This document shows positions 1-11,332 of a stretch of DNA of 64,000 bases, piece after piece. The stretch spans positions 9,698,501-9,762,500 of the forward strand of contig JAZHRO010000012.1 of assembly GCA_037157565.1 (NCBI GenBank), given 5' to 3'. The stretch's first letter is position 1; each line of letters begins with the position of its first letter. Under the pieces are notes generated by a model, which was not told where the DNA came from, did not search any database, and was given only the letters and a program-made list of their open reading frames with translations. The translations under genes and the position numbers were made by a program. The DNA comes from Thalassia testudinum. Its lineage: Eukaryota; Streptophyta; Magnoliopsida; Alismatales; Hydrocharitaceae.

Positions 1-987
1 TTTATTTCTTTTCAAGTCCAGGTTGGTCTTAGCTTTAGCTCATATTTGCAGATTGACTTTCAAAAATGAGGAAGACTCAAGCCCAACTCTTATTGTGTTG
101 TCGCTCAAAGAATATTTGGTGGAATAGGGTATTTGTATTGCACCCTTAAAATACTTTTGCTTCTTTTTGGTGGAACACTTGTATTTACAGGATTTGGAGA
201 ACAAACTTGACTTATTCCAAAGAATTTCCTTTTCTGAAACTTTTTTTTTACAAGTAACTGTCAGTATATCTTCAACAACTTTATTTGGTAGAGTACACCT
301 TATTTACTGGGTGAGTTCTTTGATGGAAAGAGCTTCTCCTAGACACAAGACTAAAGACAAGGACAAAGAGTCTACCTGCATGCACAGTTAAGGACTCCAT
401 CTTCCCTAATGAACACTAGAGTTGAATTTCAAATTCACAAGGTCTTTCCCGACACTGTGTAGTGTAAACAAAAGTTACTTAGACTCCTAAGACAAAGCAA
501 ACCAGTGAATCTTGTACTACTAACTCAGGTATAAGAATACATCCTAAGTTATGAGAGATTGTGGTCTATCTTATTAAAGCTTAAAGTGCATTAAGTCAAA
601 GCCTGAGTGAATCAAGCTATAATGGCTCGGAAAGTCTAACCAGTAAAGGTTGAATGTCCATAAACGCTTATTCTATTTTTGTTTTCAGCTATAAGATCAT
701 AATTAAACACTTTTATTTCTTTTCAAAACTTCTCTCCTCAAAGTTTTTCAGTCTTTTGGAGTTCTCCCTAAACAATAGAGATCAGGTCGTCCCTTATTAT
801 ATTTTTGAAATTTTTGTGTTTGACATTTTTTTTGTATTTTTGCCTTTGAATTTTTTTTTCAAAATTTTCAAAATTTTTAAAATTTTTTAGTATTTTTGAT
901 AATACTATACTATATACACTATAGGTGTGTCTACAATTGTATTTTAGTAAATGATTCACCATTTACACCCCCCATGCTTAAATGATG
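1..987 (-). mobile_element. Athila-type element A, 3' non-coding part (left fragment)
   Basis: No convincing coding sequence. This AT-rich stretch joins, across the inserted element B, to the sequence starting at 11039. The junction can be read because H (about 49951-49990) and E (about 32315-32350) carry the same 3' non-coding segment without an insertion. Just left of the insertion, read on the minus strand, is a GCATGGGGGG run that matches the internal polypurine-like motif of E and H. The 3' LTR of A would lie left of the window. The short open frames here have T-rich low-complexity content and look like chance. Confidence 0.6.
983..987. repeat. Target-site duplication of element B, left copy (TGATG)
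   Basis: TGATG directly precedes the left LTR and is repeated exactly at 11034-11038 after the right LTR. Joining the flanks through one copy gives a sequence collinear with the uninterrupted relatives in H and E, which confirms the edges. Confidence 0.9.
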
Positions 988-1886
988 TGCTATGACCTGG
1001 CTCCCGGATCCCTACAGGACCCGAGAGTGGCTCACCTCGACTAATCCCATGACCTAGTCGTCTAATGAGAAATAACCAAAAGTAGGAAAATAAACCACAT
1101 TCACACATGCAATTTAACTAAGCAGAAGGAAAACGAAACAGTAAAGGAAAGTAGAACAACAGTCTCAAAGTATAGTACATGCCACCACAACAACAGGAAA
1201 CAGAAAGTAACGAGAACAATAATTTAAAGTCTAGTACTCACAACTACAGCAGAAACAAAGAACTGGAAGGAAACTACTAGGCTAGGCTCGGCTGGGCCCA
1301 GCTCCCTCTACAGCCAAAAACTCAGGCTGCTCAACTCCTGGTCCTAAAGAGGGTTACGAAAAGATGGAGTCAGCGAACGCTGAGTAGAGTGGTGTTTATA
1401 TTATCTATGTACAAGTAAAATAAAAATAAGAAGCAGGTTTTATTCTCATTTCTATTTATCTCATTTATGTATTTATGGTTTAACTATTTCCTAAATTATC
1501 CAAATATTTCTTGATCTTGCTTGTTCCTCGTAGGAACGATCTTGATTACAATCTTTTCCATGGAGTAGAAGGTACACGTGGTGCTCTCCTGGTCGGGAGA
1601 GTCCCCCGTGATAGTCCTACACCCAGTCAACCACCCCAAGGTCACTGTCGAGACGTAGCGGTGACTACGGCATGCGTGATAAGCGCATGAGTAGCTACCC
1701 CACACTGACACGCAGTCAATCATTTCCGTTAGCGGGTATGCCCAAAGTATAGCACAGAGTAGTATAGGGCCTTGCCCTCTCAGAATAGGGCTCTCGTCCC
1801 TTAGAGCTAAACAGGGGTCTCGGCCCTCCACAGTCCACATACCCTCTTCCGACTACCCCAGTTTGCCCAGCGAACCTAACAAAGTC

Positions 1887-2054
1887 AGTGTAGAGTGGCT
1901 AGCTTAACCCTGGGCCCCGTGGGGTGGCTAGCTCCCTCCCTACACTAGTAGAATGCCTTGGTACCACGTACGCGACGGCCTACAAGAGTCAGTGTAGAGT
2001 GGTCAATCTGAACCTCGGGTCTCAACCCAAGGGAGGCTAACTCCGCTCTACACT
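1887..2054. repeat. Two consecutive hairpin-forming inverted repeats in the B LTR
   Basis: The first (1887-1946) starts AGTGTAGAGTGGCTAGC and ends GGCTAGCTCC...CTACACT. The second (1991-2054) starts AGTGTAGAGTGG and ends CCGCTCTACACT. The right LTR has the same pair (second one 9130-9193, with ACTCTACACT), and the diverged solo LTRs at 47.2 and 61.1 kb keep recognisable versions. Confidence 0.7.
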
Positions 2055-2809
2055 AAAAGAACCATTGTGCTCCTTGGTACTACGTACACAAGGGCCAACT
2101 CACTTCCCGTCCGCATTCCAGATTCCTTTCATACATAGGAATTCTACTCCTAATTCCCTGTAGGGTTCATGCTCATTATTCATCTCATTTATCCACATTC
2201 AAATCTCATGTTTCATAACTCGTTCCTCATCCATATACAGGCAGCTCGTGTTTTCACAATTTAATTCTCAATCATTTACATGCAACTTGTGGTTTCACTG
2301 TTCACTTTCTCATTCACATATAGGCAATTCATATTCTAATATGCATCTCACATACAGGCAACTTGTATTCTAACATGCATCTCATAATTACACTAATACC
2401 ATTTGCTAGCAATTTATTTTAAACATGCATCAAGTAAACAGTACAGCTCAAAACAGGCTCATACATTTCTACCCTTGGGTTCGTTCCACATCCTAGATTT
2501 CGATCCGATTATTCCAAACAAGTACATTCTTATTTAAATATTAACAACTGAATTAAACCACTGTACTGGGTATCACGGGAGGAATGGGGGCCTGTACCGC
2601 AAATCTCGTTGTCTCCGCGGGCCCCGAACACGCCACCGGCTGGTAACCTATATCAGTGACTAATTGACATCAGACGAGCTCAAAACAGTAGATACTAAAC
2701 ACGAACACGTAGAGAAACTCGAGTGAAAAACAACGGTACTTCGTTTGTGGAAATCCAATTCCGTTTGGGCCCTCAACGAGCCAAACATGCGGTTACATAC
2801 CAAAATTAG

Positions 2810-3220
2810 ACATCTAGGACCAGTCCCAGACATCTTAAAAGGTGTCAGATCTCACCTTGCACTTTCTGCTACTGCTTCAGACGTCCAGACTCTCTCTGCG
2901 ACCGTCTGGGAGCAACTCTAGATGTCGGACAAGGCCTTCGGTCATCTGGAAGTACCTCCGGATTTCTAACGACGTGATCAGACGTCCAAAAGTACTTGGG
3001 AAAGCGCACGCATGCCTTCCAAAAGCCTTCACCTGCGTACGAAGACGTAGACCCATTTTCAGCCAAAAAATCCTGTGTTACAGTCTGCATGGGCAGACCT
3101 GTGCAGACAACACATACCACTACACTAGAAATGTGATTTCAGACGTCCGGCTTCAACTCCAGATGTCCTGATACCTCTCCAAACGTCTGGTCGATGTCCC
3201 AGACGTTTAATACTGGAAAG
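2810..3220. repeat. Cluster of AGACGTCT/CCAGACGTC palindromes in the B LTR
   Basis: Many copies and decayed variants of a CCAGACGTCTGG-type palindrome at irregular 15-40-bp spacing. The right LTR has the matching cluster at about 9960-10370, and related clusters sit in the solo LTRs at 45.57-46.39 kb and 61.91-62.82 kb. The ACGT core is also the core of plant bZIP sites, but binding is only a possibility. Confidence 0.75.
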
Positions 3221-3667
3221 CTAGTATCCGAAACTTCCTCCACGCGAACTCCTCCATGCAGCATGTAGTTACTATGCCAGCCGCCTTAGAAGGTCGTGAA
3301 GCTCCCTCCACGAGCTCCCCTTCCTTGCATTGCTCTGAACTCCTCTAGCTCGAGTTCGCGAGCTCCGCAAACCTCTTTAGAGCTCTCCCCCTAGAGTTCC
3401 TCCTCAAGCTCACGTCGCCGCACTCGCAGCATGACACTCCTCGTGCACAAGCTCTTCCGCCGCACCTCCTCTCCCATACGCTCCTCTCACTCCCTCACCC
3501 TCGCTCTCCCCTTACTCCCCCCCTCACTCCCTTGCTCTCGTTCTCCCTAGCTCTCCCCCGCTCTACCTCGCTCTCCCTCCTCACCGAGAAGGTGGAGGTC
3601 GTTGGCTCAAGGGAAAGGTGAAGGTGGCGGTGGCTGGAGTGGTGGGGGTGGAGTGGAGATGGTGGGG

Positions 3668-3675
3668 TTTAAATA
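3668..3675 (-). promoter_or_regulatory. TATA-like box in the 3' LTR of B
   Basis: Minus strand TATTTAAA within a GA/CT-rich stretch; the equivalent in the 5' LTR is at 10823-10830. Confidence 0.45.
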
Positions 3676-3901
3676 GAGGAGGAGGTTAGGGTTTGGGTGA
3701 GGAGAACGGAGGGGGAAAAAGGAAAAAGATGCGTGCGTGATGCCTGTGCACTGAAAGCAAGAGAACGTACAGTTTTCCCCCCACTTTCAGACGTCCGGCC
3801 TTCAATCCAAACGTTTGGATAGACGTCTGACCAATCTCCCAAACGTCTTAAATATCCCAAGGGCAGCGGGTCATTTCAACATAACAAACTTAAAGGAAGT
3901 T

Positions 3902-4642
3902 TCATCCCTGAAGCTTGAGCCAAGTAGAGTGCGTAAAAGTAACGTAAAAGCCCATAAGAAACTTAAAGAGGACTGAAGTAGGTCTGAAAAGACGTACCCT
4001 CAAAAGCTCCGGGTACCGCTCTCGAATCGCCACATCAGGCTCCCAGGTCTTCTCCCCGTACCGCTGGCTTCTCCATAAAACCTTCGCCAGTGGTACCTTC
4101 TTCCATCTCAAACTCTAGACGGCTCTGTCTAATATCTGTACCAGCCTCTTGGGATAGGTCAGGTCGTCTCCCACCTCGACGTTCTCATGGATCAAAACGT
4201 GGTTGGGATCGGCGACGTACATCCTGAGGTTGGACACGTGGAATCTGTTGTGCACTTCGAAAAGCTGGGGAGGACGGGCAAGCCGGTAAGCAACAGGTTC
4301 CACCCACTCCAGGACCTCAAAGGGCCCTGCAAACCTCGACGCAAGCTTCCCCTTCACCCCAAAACGTTGTAAACCCTTCATGGGCGAAACACGGAGAATG
4401 ACGTGATCCCCAACATCGAACTGCACCACTCTGTGCTTTCGGTCAGCGTAGCTCTTCTGCCTGCTCCTGACAGTGAGGAGTCGTTTGTGAATCAGCTCTA
4501 TCACCTCCTGACTCTGCCGGATCAACTTGAGACCAACCTCCCACTTGGTCCCACCTCGACCCAACTCAAGGGTGGAGTACACCTCCGTCTGTACAGAGCC
4601 TCGTAAGGTGCCATGCCGAATGGTAGCTGTTATTGTATGCAA
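3902..4642 (-). pseudogene. Integrase C-terminal part and chromodomain-like tail of element B
   Basis: The first segment (4642-4115) carries the linker and C-terminal integrase region typical of plant chromoviruses: the GDHVILRVSPMKG block, then GPFEVLEWVEPVAYRLARP and a FHVSNLRMY motif. After a stop, a second segment (4111-3902) reads KVLWRSQRYGEKTWEP followed by IRERYPEL, which matches the chromodomain-like tail used in this lineage to direct integration to heterochromatin. One stop and a short frame break separate the two, so no complete protein could be made. The tail is close to the LTR edge (3878), as expected. Family identity is secure; the exact chromodomain class is less so. Confidence 0.85.
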
Positions 4643-4718
4643 ACTCTGCCAGGGGTAAATGCTCCTCCCAGGAGCCTCTCCAGTCTAATACACAGGCACG
4701 CAGAAGGTCCTCAAGTGT

Positions 4719-5348
4719 CTAAATGGTACGCTTTGACTGTCCATCTGTCTGGGGGTGGTAGGCGGTACTGAACCTCAAACGTGTCCCCAAGGCCTGCTGA
4801 AACTCAACGGAGAACTGGGAAGTAAAACGAGTATCCCTGTTGGATACGATCTCACATGGAACTCCGTGCAGGTGCACCACATCTCTGATGTATCTCTCTG
4901 CTAACTGTGCTGGTGCAAAGGTGACTCGGATTGGCAGGAAATGCGTCGTCTTCGTCAACCTGTCTACTAGCACCCAGATTACATCGTGTCCCCATTGAGT
5001 AACGGTTAGGCCCACTACCAAGTCCATGGTGATGCTCTCCCACTTCCACTCTGGCACAGGAAGTGGCTGCAATGGCCCTGCAGGCCTCTGGTGCTTGTCC
5101 TTCACCTGTTGCCATACCAAATACTGCTGAACAAACTCACTAACATAACGCTTCATCCCTCTCCACCAGAAGTCACGTCGCAAATCATGGTACATCTTTA
5201 TGTTCTCGGGATGTATGGTGAACCTGGACCCGTGCGCCTCGGTCAGTAGCTCGTCCAACAACTCCTTGTCTCTAGGAACGCATAGACGTCCCCTCATACG
5301 CAGGATCTCGTTTGAGAAGGAAAAGTCTCCTGGGTCCCCTGTCAACAC
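4719..5348 (-). pseudogene. Integrase zinc-binding and catalytic core of element B
   Basis: Ty3/gypsy integrase joins the cDNA to host DNA. Visible parts in order: the end of the RNase H-integrase linker, an H-x-H zinc-binding region in decayed form (RFTIHPENIKMYHDLRRDFWW, where canonical elements have further His/Cys residues), then the core motifs WESITMDLVVGL (first Asp), IVSNRDTRFTSQF (second Asp) and PQTDGQSKRTI. In the last motif the position normally held by the third catalytic residue, glutamate, is lysine (codon complementary to 4731-4733). This single change would abolish strand transfer. The frame then breaks before the C-terminal segment at 4642. Confidence 0.88.
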
Positions 5349-5501
5349 CCTGTCTCGCAGCGTCTGTAACTACAGATCGGTCATTTGTCTTGAGATGATG
5401 CAGTCTATCAGCTCTGGTCGTGTCTGCCATGTCACTGTCATTGCCCCACAGTACCCCCGTGACTCCCAGGGTTGCCAACTGCCTAACTCCTCCATGAGTC
5501 T

Positions 5502-6660
5502 TCAACTCTGTGCCAGTAAGCTGGCCAAGTGGACGGGCGCCTTCCGGCTCAAGGCGTCAGCCACCACATTGGCCTTCCCTGGGTGGTAGGAGATGTTGCA
5601 GTCGTAGTCCTTCAGGAGCTCTAACCAATGTCTCTGTCTCATGTTGAGCTCCTTCTGGTCAAACAAGTATCTGAGGCCCTTATGATATGTGAAGATCTCG
5701 AAAGTCTCACCGTAAAGGTAATGCCTCCATGTCTTCAACGCGAAGACAACTACTGCCAGTTCTAAGTCATGGGTAGGGTAGCTATGCTCATGGGGCTTCA
5801 GTTACCGTGAAGTGTAAGCGACAACGTGACCCCGCTGCATGAGTACACCCCCTAACCCCTGCAATGAAATGTCAGTGTAAACCACAAAATCACCATTGCT
5901 GTCTGGGATGGTAAGCACAGGAGCTGAAGTCAGTCTCTCCTTCAACTCCTAAAAACACGCCTCACACTCATCTATTTAGGCAAAGGGCACATCCTTCCAG
6001 GTCAGCTGGGTCATAGGACGCGCGATTTGAGAGAATCCTCTGATAAACAGCTGGTAATAACCTGCTGGTCCCAAAAAGTTGTGTATCTCTGTCACTGTGC
6101 GTGGCCTCTCCCACCTGAGTACGGCCTCTAACTTGGTTGGGTCCACAGCCAATTCATCTCCTGAAAGCACGTGGCCTATGAAAGTAACCTATGGGTTATG
6201 AGCCCACCACGCTCCCGCTGCGCTACTTTGATCCCGAGAGTAGACCCATATGCCCCCGAAGGTCACCACCACAAACAGGTCTAAGTACGACCTGAAAATA
6301 CGGTTCATCAAATCCATAAAGGCAGCGGGGGCATTGGTCAGCCCAAACGGCTTGACCAAGAACTCGTAGTGCCAGTATTGGGTATGGAAAGTTGTTTTGG
6401 AGGCGTCGGTCTCCCTGATCCTCAGATCTATCTTGGAGAACACTGTGGCGTCTCACAACTAGTCGAAGAGGTTGTCAATCCTTGGCAGCAGATACTTATT
6501 CTTGACAGTGATCCTATTCAGCTGTTGGTAGTTGACACAAGGTCGCAGGGTACCGTCCTTCTTCACAAACAGTACAGGAGCTCCCCACAGGGATGCACTA
6601 GGCCTCACAAAGCCCTTCTCCAACTGGTCCTGTAGTTAAGACTTGAGCTCCCGCAGCTCA
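5502..6660 (-). pseudogene. Reverse transcriptase-RNase H of element B
   Basis: RT fingers and palm motifs are spread over several open pieces: a [21 protein letters not shown] block near 6550, [30 protein letters not shown] (6443-6189), then the thumb and connection (6170-5976, NFLGPAGYY) and RNase H (5738-5502, with [20 protein letters not shown]). The active-site loop reads [13 protein letters not shown]: the two aspartates of the YxDD-type motif are replaced by glycines (6252-6263). Stops and frameshifts occur between all pieces. It once copied the RNA into cDNA in the cytoplasmic particle; now it is dead. Confidence 0.88.
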
Positions 6661-7210
6661 AGTGGGGTTGGTCCCCGATACCAGTGAAATCTCGAACTTG
6701 ATCTCACGCTCAGGCTGTAGTCCTGGCAGCTCCTCTGGGAAAGCGTCGGGATACTCACAGACCACTGGAATACTCTGAAAGTCGGCCATGGGGCTAGGCT
6801 CTGCCACCACATAGGCCAAGAAGCCCTCACACCCCTGGCCCAAAAGCCTCGCTGCCCGAAGCACGGAGATGCATCTGAAACCTCCGTCCACCGACTGGCG
6901 GTGAAACTCAAAGGGAGGCAACTCCGGTATGGAGAAAACGATCTTCCTCCTGAAATAATCTACCAGGGTGTGATAGGCGGACAGCCAGTCCATCCCTAGG
7001 ATCACGCCAAAGTCCTCCACCTGGATCACAATCAGGTCAGTGGGGAGGCTGTGTCCCCCTGTACTGACCTCGCAGTCCGCGTAAGCCTCCTTGGCTACAA
7101 GCAACAGGCCACCTGGGCCTCTGATCACAAACGGATCCTCTAATAGTACACTGCCCTGCCTCAAACTGATGGCAAAACTCGTAGAGCGAAAGAGTGGATA
7201 GCGTCAGAAT
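6658..7210 (-). pseudogene. Retropepsin-type protease region of element B
   Basis: A 168-codon open segment (7164-6658) matches the protease-to-RT linker of plant Ty3/gypsy elements: it carries the ILGMDWLSAYHTLVD block followed by RRKIVFS, and a VCEYPDAFPEELPGL block that starts the RT region. The active-site DSGA motif should lie just upstream, near 7200; there the sequence reads VLFEF, a stop, RYPLFRSTSFA, so the catalytic aspartate motif is destroyed while its right flank survives. This is the polyprotein-cleaving enzyme, inactive here. Confidence 0.82.
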
Positions 7211-7337
7211 TCAAAAAGTACGTACACTAGTCTGCCAGAAAAGGTAACCATACGTGCCACCATAGAACCCGAAACTATGGTGTCTCTGTGTGTGAGGGCA
7301 TTGATACGCCCCTCAGCTCTCAGTGCAGACGAAGTGG

Positions 7338-7937
7338 CTACACTCTGGGTCGGGCGAGCAGTAGCAAACTAGTACCTTCCTCGTGACTGTTGTTCTCCCT
7401 CACACGCCCAGTGACCATGGTCGCTAGCACTCGGTGTGGGGAGCATCTGCTGGGCCCCGACCTTAGATGGGCAGCCCCTCCTGAGGTGGCCCAGCTGGCC
7501 ACACTGGTAACAGAGAGGTACACGACCTCCTCCCATAGTAGGTCCTTGCTGGCGGCTGAGCGAGGGTCCAGTGCTAGCAGTTGGCCCATGTATGGGGCCC
7601 CCAAAAGCCACTGGTAGCCCCGCAGAACGAGACGGCTCTCCTGCAGGAGCCGTGTGCCTCCTCCCCCGATGGCCCTGTGAGCGTCCCAACTGGTAGGGCC
7701 CCCTCTGATCTCCTCTGACTCGCCAAATGCTAGGGTGACTCCGCTGTGCTGCAGGAGGCTCCCCTCCACACCCTCGGAGGTGACAGGGGGTGGCGGAGCA
7801 GGTGGAAACTGAAATTCCTCTCTTACTACCTCTCAGATCAACTGGACGAGGTCTTGGGCCTGGACACTTAAGAGGAGAGGTGAGGCAGCACTAGTCCCTA
7901 GCCCAACACGTCTGCCCTTGCACCTATAACGAGGCAT
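7338..7937 (-). pseudogene. Gag of element B, internally deleted, zinc knuckle retained
   Basis: The likely start is ATG at 7937-7935, about 175 bases inside the primer site. Only about 60 residues precede the basic C-terminal region, so the capsid domain, usually more than 150 residues, is missing. A second frame (7689-7369) carries the CCHC zinc knuckle CYQCGQLGHLRRGC, which in intact elements binds the genomic RNA. The first frame and the knuckle frame are different, so a frameshift lies between them. Gag normally forms the particle; this copy could not. Confidence 0.8.
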
Positions 7938-8110
7938 CTCCTACAAGGAGATGAAAGTGAAAGAACAAGGACTGTCAAGAACAACCGATCACATAAAGAA
8001 ATACAACTCGAAAGTGGAGATCAAAGTTAAACGTTGTGATGGTGATCTTAGTTACATGCATATGAGTGGTCACTTCCAGACCATTTGGTTCATTTCCCGG
8101 GATGACCTTC

Positions 8111-8121
8111 CTCTGATACCA
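8111..8121 (-). other. Primer-binding site of element B (initiator tRNA-Met)
   Basis: Minus strand TGGTATCAGAG, three bases inside the 5' LTR edge, is complementary to the 3' end of initiator tRNA-Met, the usual primer of Tekay-type elements. Confidence 0.9.
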
Positions 8122-8124
8122 TCT

Positions 8125-11033
8125 TATTATGACCCAGCTCCCGGATCCCTACAAGACCCGAGAGTGGCTCGCCTCGACTAATCCCAAGACCTAGTCGTCC
8201 AACGAGAAATAACCAAAAGCAGGAAAATAAACCACATTTACACATACAATATAACTAAGTAGAAGGAAAATGAAACAGTAAAGGAAAGTAAAACAACAGA
8301 CTCAAAGTATAGTACATGCCACCACAACAACAACAGAAAACAGAAAGTAACGAGAATAGTAATTTAAAGTCCAGTACTCACAACTACAACATTAACAAAG
8401 AGCTGGAAGGAAAACTACTACAGCTGGGCTCGGCTGGGCAAAACTCTCTCTATAGTCGGAAACTCAAGGTGCTCAACTCCTAGTCCTAAATAGGATTACG
8501 AAAAGACGAAGTCAGCGAATGCTGAGTAGAGTGGTGTTTATATTATCTATGTACAAGTAAAGTAAAAACAACAAGCAAGTTTTATTCTCATTTCTATTTA
8601 TCTCATTTATGTATTTTTGATTTATCTATTTCCCAAATTATCCAAATATTTCTTGATTTTGCTTGTTCCTCGTGGGGACGATCTTGATTGCAGTCTTTTC
8701 CGTGGAGTAGAAGGTACACGTGGTGCTCGCCTAGCCGAGAGAGTCTCCCGTGGTAGTCCTACACCCAGTCAACCACCCTGAGGTCACTGTCGAGACATAG
8801 CGGTGACTATGGCACGCGTGATAAGAGCACGGGTAGCTACCCCGCAATGACATGCGGTCAATCATTTCTGCTAGCGAGTACGCCCAAAGTACAGTATGGA
8901 ACAATATAGGGCCTTGCCCTCTCAGAACAGGGGTCTCACCCCTCAGAACCAAATAGGGGTCTCACTCCACAGTTCACGTACCCTCGTCCGACTACCCCGG
9001 TTTGCCTAATGGGCCTAACAAAGTCGATATAGGGTGGCTAGCTTAACTCCGGGCCCCGTGGGGTGGCTAGCTCCCTCCCTACACTAGTAGCACACCTCGG
9101 TACCATGTACGCGAGGGCCTACAAGAGTTAGTGTAGAGTGGCCAATCCTAACCCTGGGTCTCAACCCAAGGGAGGCTAACTCCACTCTACACTAAAAGAA
9201 CCACTGTGCTCCTTGGTACTACGTACACAAGGGCCAACTCACTTCCCGTCTACATTCCAGATTCCTTTCATACACAGGAGTTCTACTCCTAATTTCCTGT
9301 AGGGTTCATGCTCATTATTCATCTCATTTATCCACATTCAGATCTCATGTTTCATAACTCATTCCTCATCCATATACAGGCAGCTCGTGTTTTCACAATT
9401 TAATTCTCAATCATTTATATGCAACTTGTGGTTTCACCGTTCACTTTCTCATTCACATACAGGCAACTCATATTCTAACATGCATCTCATAATTCATTCA
9501 CATACAGGCAACTTGTATTCTAACATGCATCTCATAATTACACTAATACCATTTGCTAGCAATTTATTTTAAACATGCATCAAGTAAACAGTACAGCTCA
9601 AAACAGGCTCATACATTTCTACCCTAGGGTTCATTCCACATCCTAGAGTTTGATCTGATTATTCCAAACAAGTATATTCTTATTTAAATATTAACAACTG
9701 AATTAAACCACTCTACCGGGTATCACGGGAGGAATGGGGGCCCGTGCTGCAGATCTCATCATCTCCACAAGCCCCGAACACACCATTGGCTGGTAACCTA
9801 TACCAGCGAATAATTTATATCAAACGAGCTTAAAACAGTAGATACTCAACACGAACACGTAGAGAAACTCGAGTGGAAAACAGCGGTACTTCGTTTGCGG
9901 AAATCCGATGACGTTTGGGCCCTCAACGGGCCAAAAATGCAGTTACAGACCAAAATCAGATGTCTGGGACTAGTCCCAGACGTCTTAAAAGGCGTCAGAT
10001 CTCACCTTTCACTTCCTACAGCTACTTCATACATCTAGACTCTCTCTACGACCATCTGGGAGCAGCTCTAGACGTCAGACAAGGCCATCGGTCGTCTGGA
10101 AGCACCTCCGGACATCTGGCGACGTGATCAGATGTCCAAAAGTACTTGGGAAAGCACACCACGTGCCTTCCCAAAGCCTTCACCTGCGTATGAAGATGTA
10201 GACCCAATTTCAGCCAAAAAAATCCTACGTTACAGTCTGCATGGGCGAAACTGTGCAGACAACACATACCTCCGCGTGAGAAATGTGCTTTCAGTCGTCC
10301 GGCTTCAGCTCCGGACCTCCTGATACCTCTCCAGAAGTCTGGTCAATGTCTCAGATGTCTGATACTGGAAAGCCAGTATCCGGAACTTCCTCCTCGTGAA
10401 CTCCTCCTCGCCGCCTGTAGTTGTTATGCTAGCCACCTCAGAAGGTCGTGAAGCTCCCTTCGCGAGCTCCCCCTCCTCGCACGGCTCTGAACTCCTTTAA
10501 CTCGAGCTCACGAGCGCCGGAAACCTCTCTATAGCTCTCCCCCTCAAGTTCCTCCTCCTCGAGCTCACGCCACTGCATCCTCAGCACGGCACTCCCCGCA
10601 CGCGAGCTCTTTCGTCGCACCTCCTCTCCCACATGCTCCTCTCACTCCCTCACCCTCGCTCTCCCCTTACTCCCCCCCTCACTCCCTCGCTCTCACTCTC
10701 CCCAGCTCTCCTCTGCTCTACCTCGCTCTCCCTCCTCGCCGAGAAGGTGGAGGTCGCTGGCGCAAGGGAAAGGTGAAGGTGATGGTGGCTGGAGTGGTGG
10801 GGGTGGAGTGGAGATGGAGGGGTTTAAATAGAGGAGGAGGTTAGGGTTTGGGTGAGGAGAATGAAGGGAGAAAAAGGAAAAAGATGCGTGCATGACGCTC
10901 GTGCGCTGAAAGCAAGCGAACGTACAGTTTTCCCTCCACTTTCAGACATCCAGCCCTCAATCCATATGTCTGGATAGACGTCTGACCACTCTCCCAGACG
11001 TCTTAAATATCCCTAGGGTGGTGGATCATTTCA
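8125..11033 (-). repeat. 5' LTR of element B
   Basis: Direct repeat of 988-3878. Its inner edge reads TATTATGACC where the other copy reads TGCTATGACC, two changes that spoil the terminal TG. It keeps the hairpin pair (about 9022-9193), palindrome cluster (about 9960-10370) and a TATA-like box (10823-10830, minus strand). Confidence 0.93.
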
Positions 11034-11332
11034 TGATGCAATGTCCTCATTGTATGAATTGGATGGATGCAAATGCATGCTCTACTTTTCACTATCTTAG
11101 GCTAGGTGACGGAAGGAAGTCGAAATGAGGAGATAAAAATCTCTGTGCAGACAATTTTAAGTCTGATATAAGATCAGAGTGGAAAGTCTGGCTAAGAAGT
11201 GAAATGCATGACATATGTGACAATGAATGTATGCTAAAAATGCAAAGGTAGACACCTAATGTAAGAAAGGTGAAAATAAGAAAGATGAAAACAACTATAT
11301 ACGAGAAGATAGGTTTGCTAAGTTTTACGCCT
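11034..11332 (-). mobile_element. Element A, 3' non-coding region resumed after B
   Basis: Starts with the right copy of the TGATG duplication (11034-11038) and continues the sequence left at 987. The conserved TACGCCTAGCTGAAGGCG block (minus strand, about 11328-11345) follows the pol stop, as in E (about 32195) and H (about 50095). Open frames here are hydrophobic but resemble no known protein. Confidence 0.6.

Larger units (their letters stand above)
988..3878 (-). repeat. 3' LTR of element B
   Basis: Reads TGCTATGACC at its left edge and ends TCATTTCA; it matches 8125-11033 along its length. It contains two inverted-repeat blocks (1887-2054), a cluster of AGACGTC palindromes (2810-3220, again 3785-3850), and a TATA-like box on the minus strand at 3668-3675. 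Open frames inside it have no recognisable domains. Confidence 0.93.
988..11033 (-). mobile_element. Tekay/Del-type chromovirus LTR retrotransposon (element B), full length, inactive
   Basis: About 10.05 kb between exact 5-bp target duplications, with two direct LTRs of 2891 and 2909 bp. On the minus strand the order is 5' LTR, initiator-Met primer site, gag with a zinc knuckle, protease, RT, RNase H, integrase, chromodomain-like tail, 3' LTR, which is the plant Ty3/gypsy chromovirus order. A hand comparison of the first about 88 bases of the two LTRs shows about 7 differences, so the insertion is not recent. The coding region has frameshifts and stops, an internally shortened gag, and lost RT and integrase catalytic residues. 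I see no clear polypurine tract next to the 3' LTR. The Tekay assignment rests on LTR length, the Met primer site and the chromodomain-like C-terminus. Confidence 0.93.

Noticed and set aside
167..391. 74-codon plus-strand frame at the window start
   Set aside because: No recognisable motif, opposite to the orientation of element A, and within its non-coding 3' region.
1496..1840. 114-codon minus-strand frame in the left LTR of B
   Set aside because: Partly repeated in the right LTR at 8731-8952 but without a conserved end; lies wholly in LTR, no domain.
3879..3901. Polypurine tract of element B
   Set aside because: The bases next to the 3' LTR are not purine-rich on the minus strand, so I did not call one.
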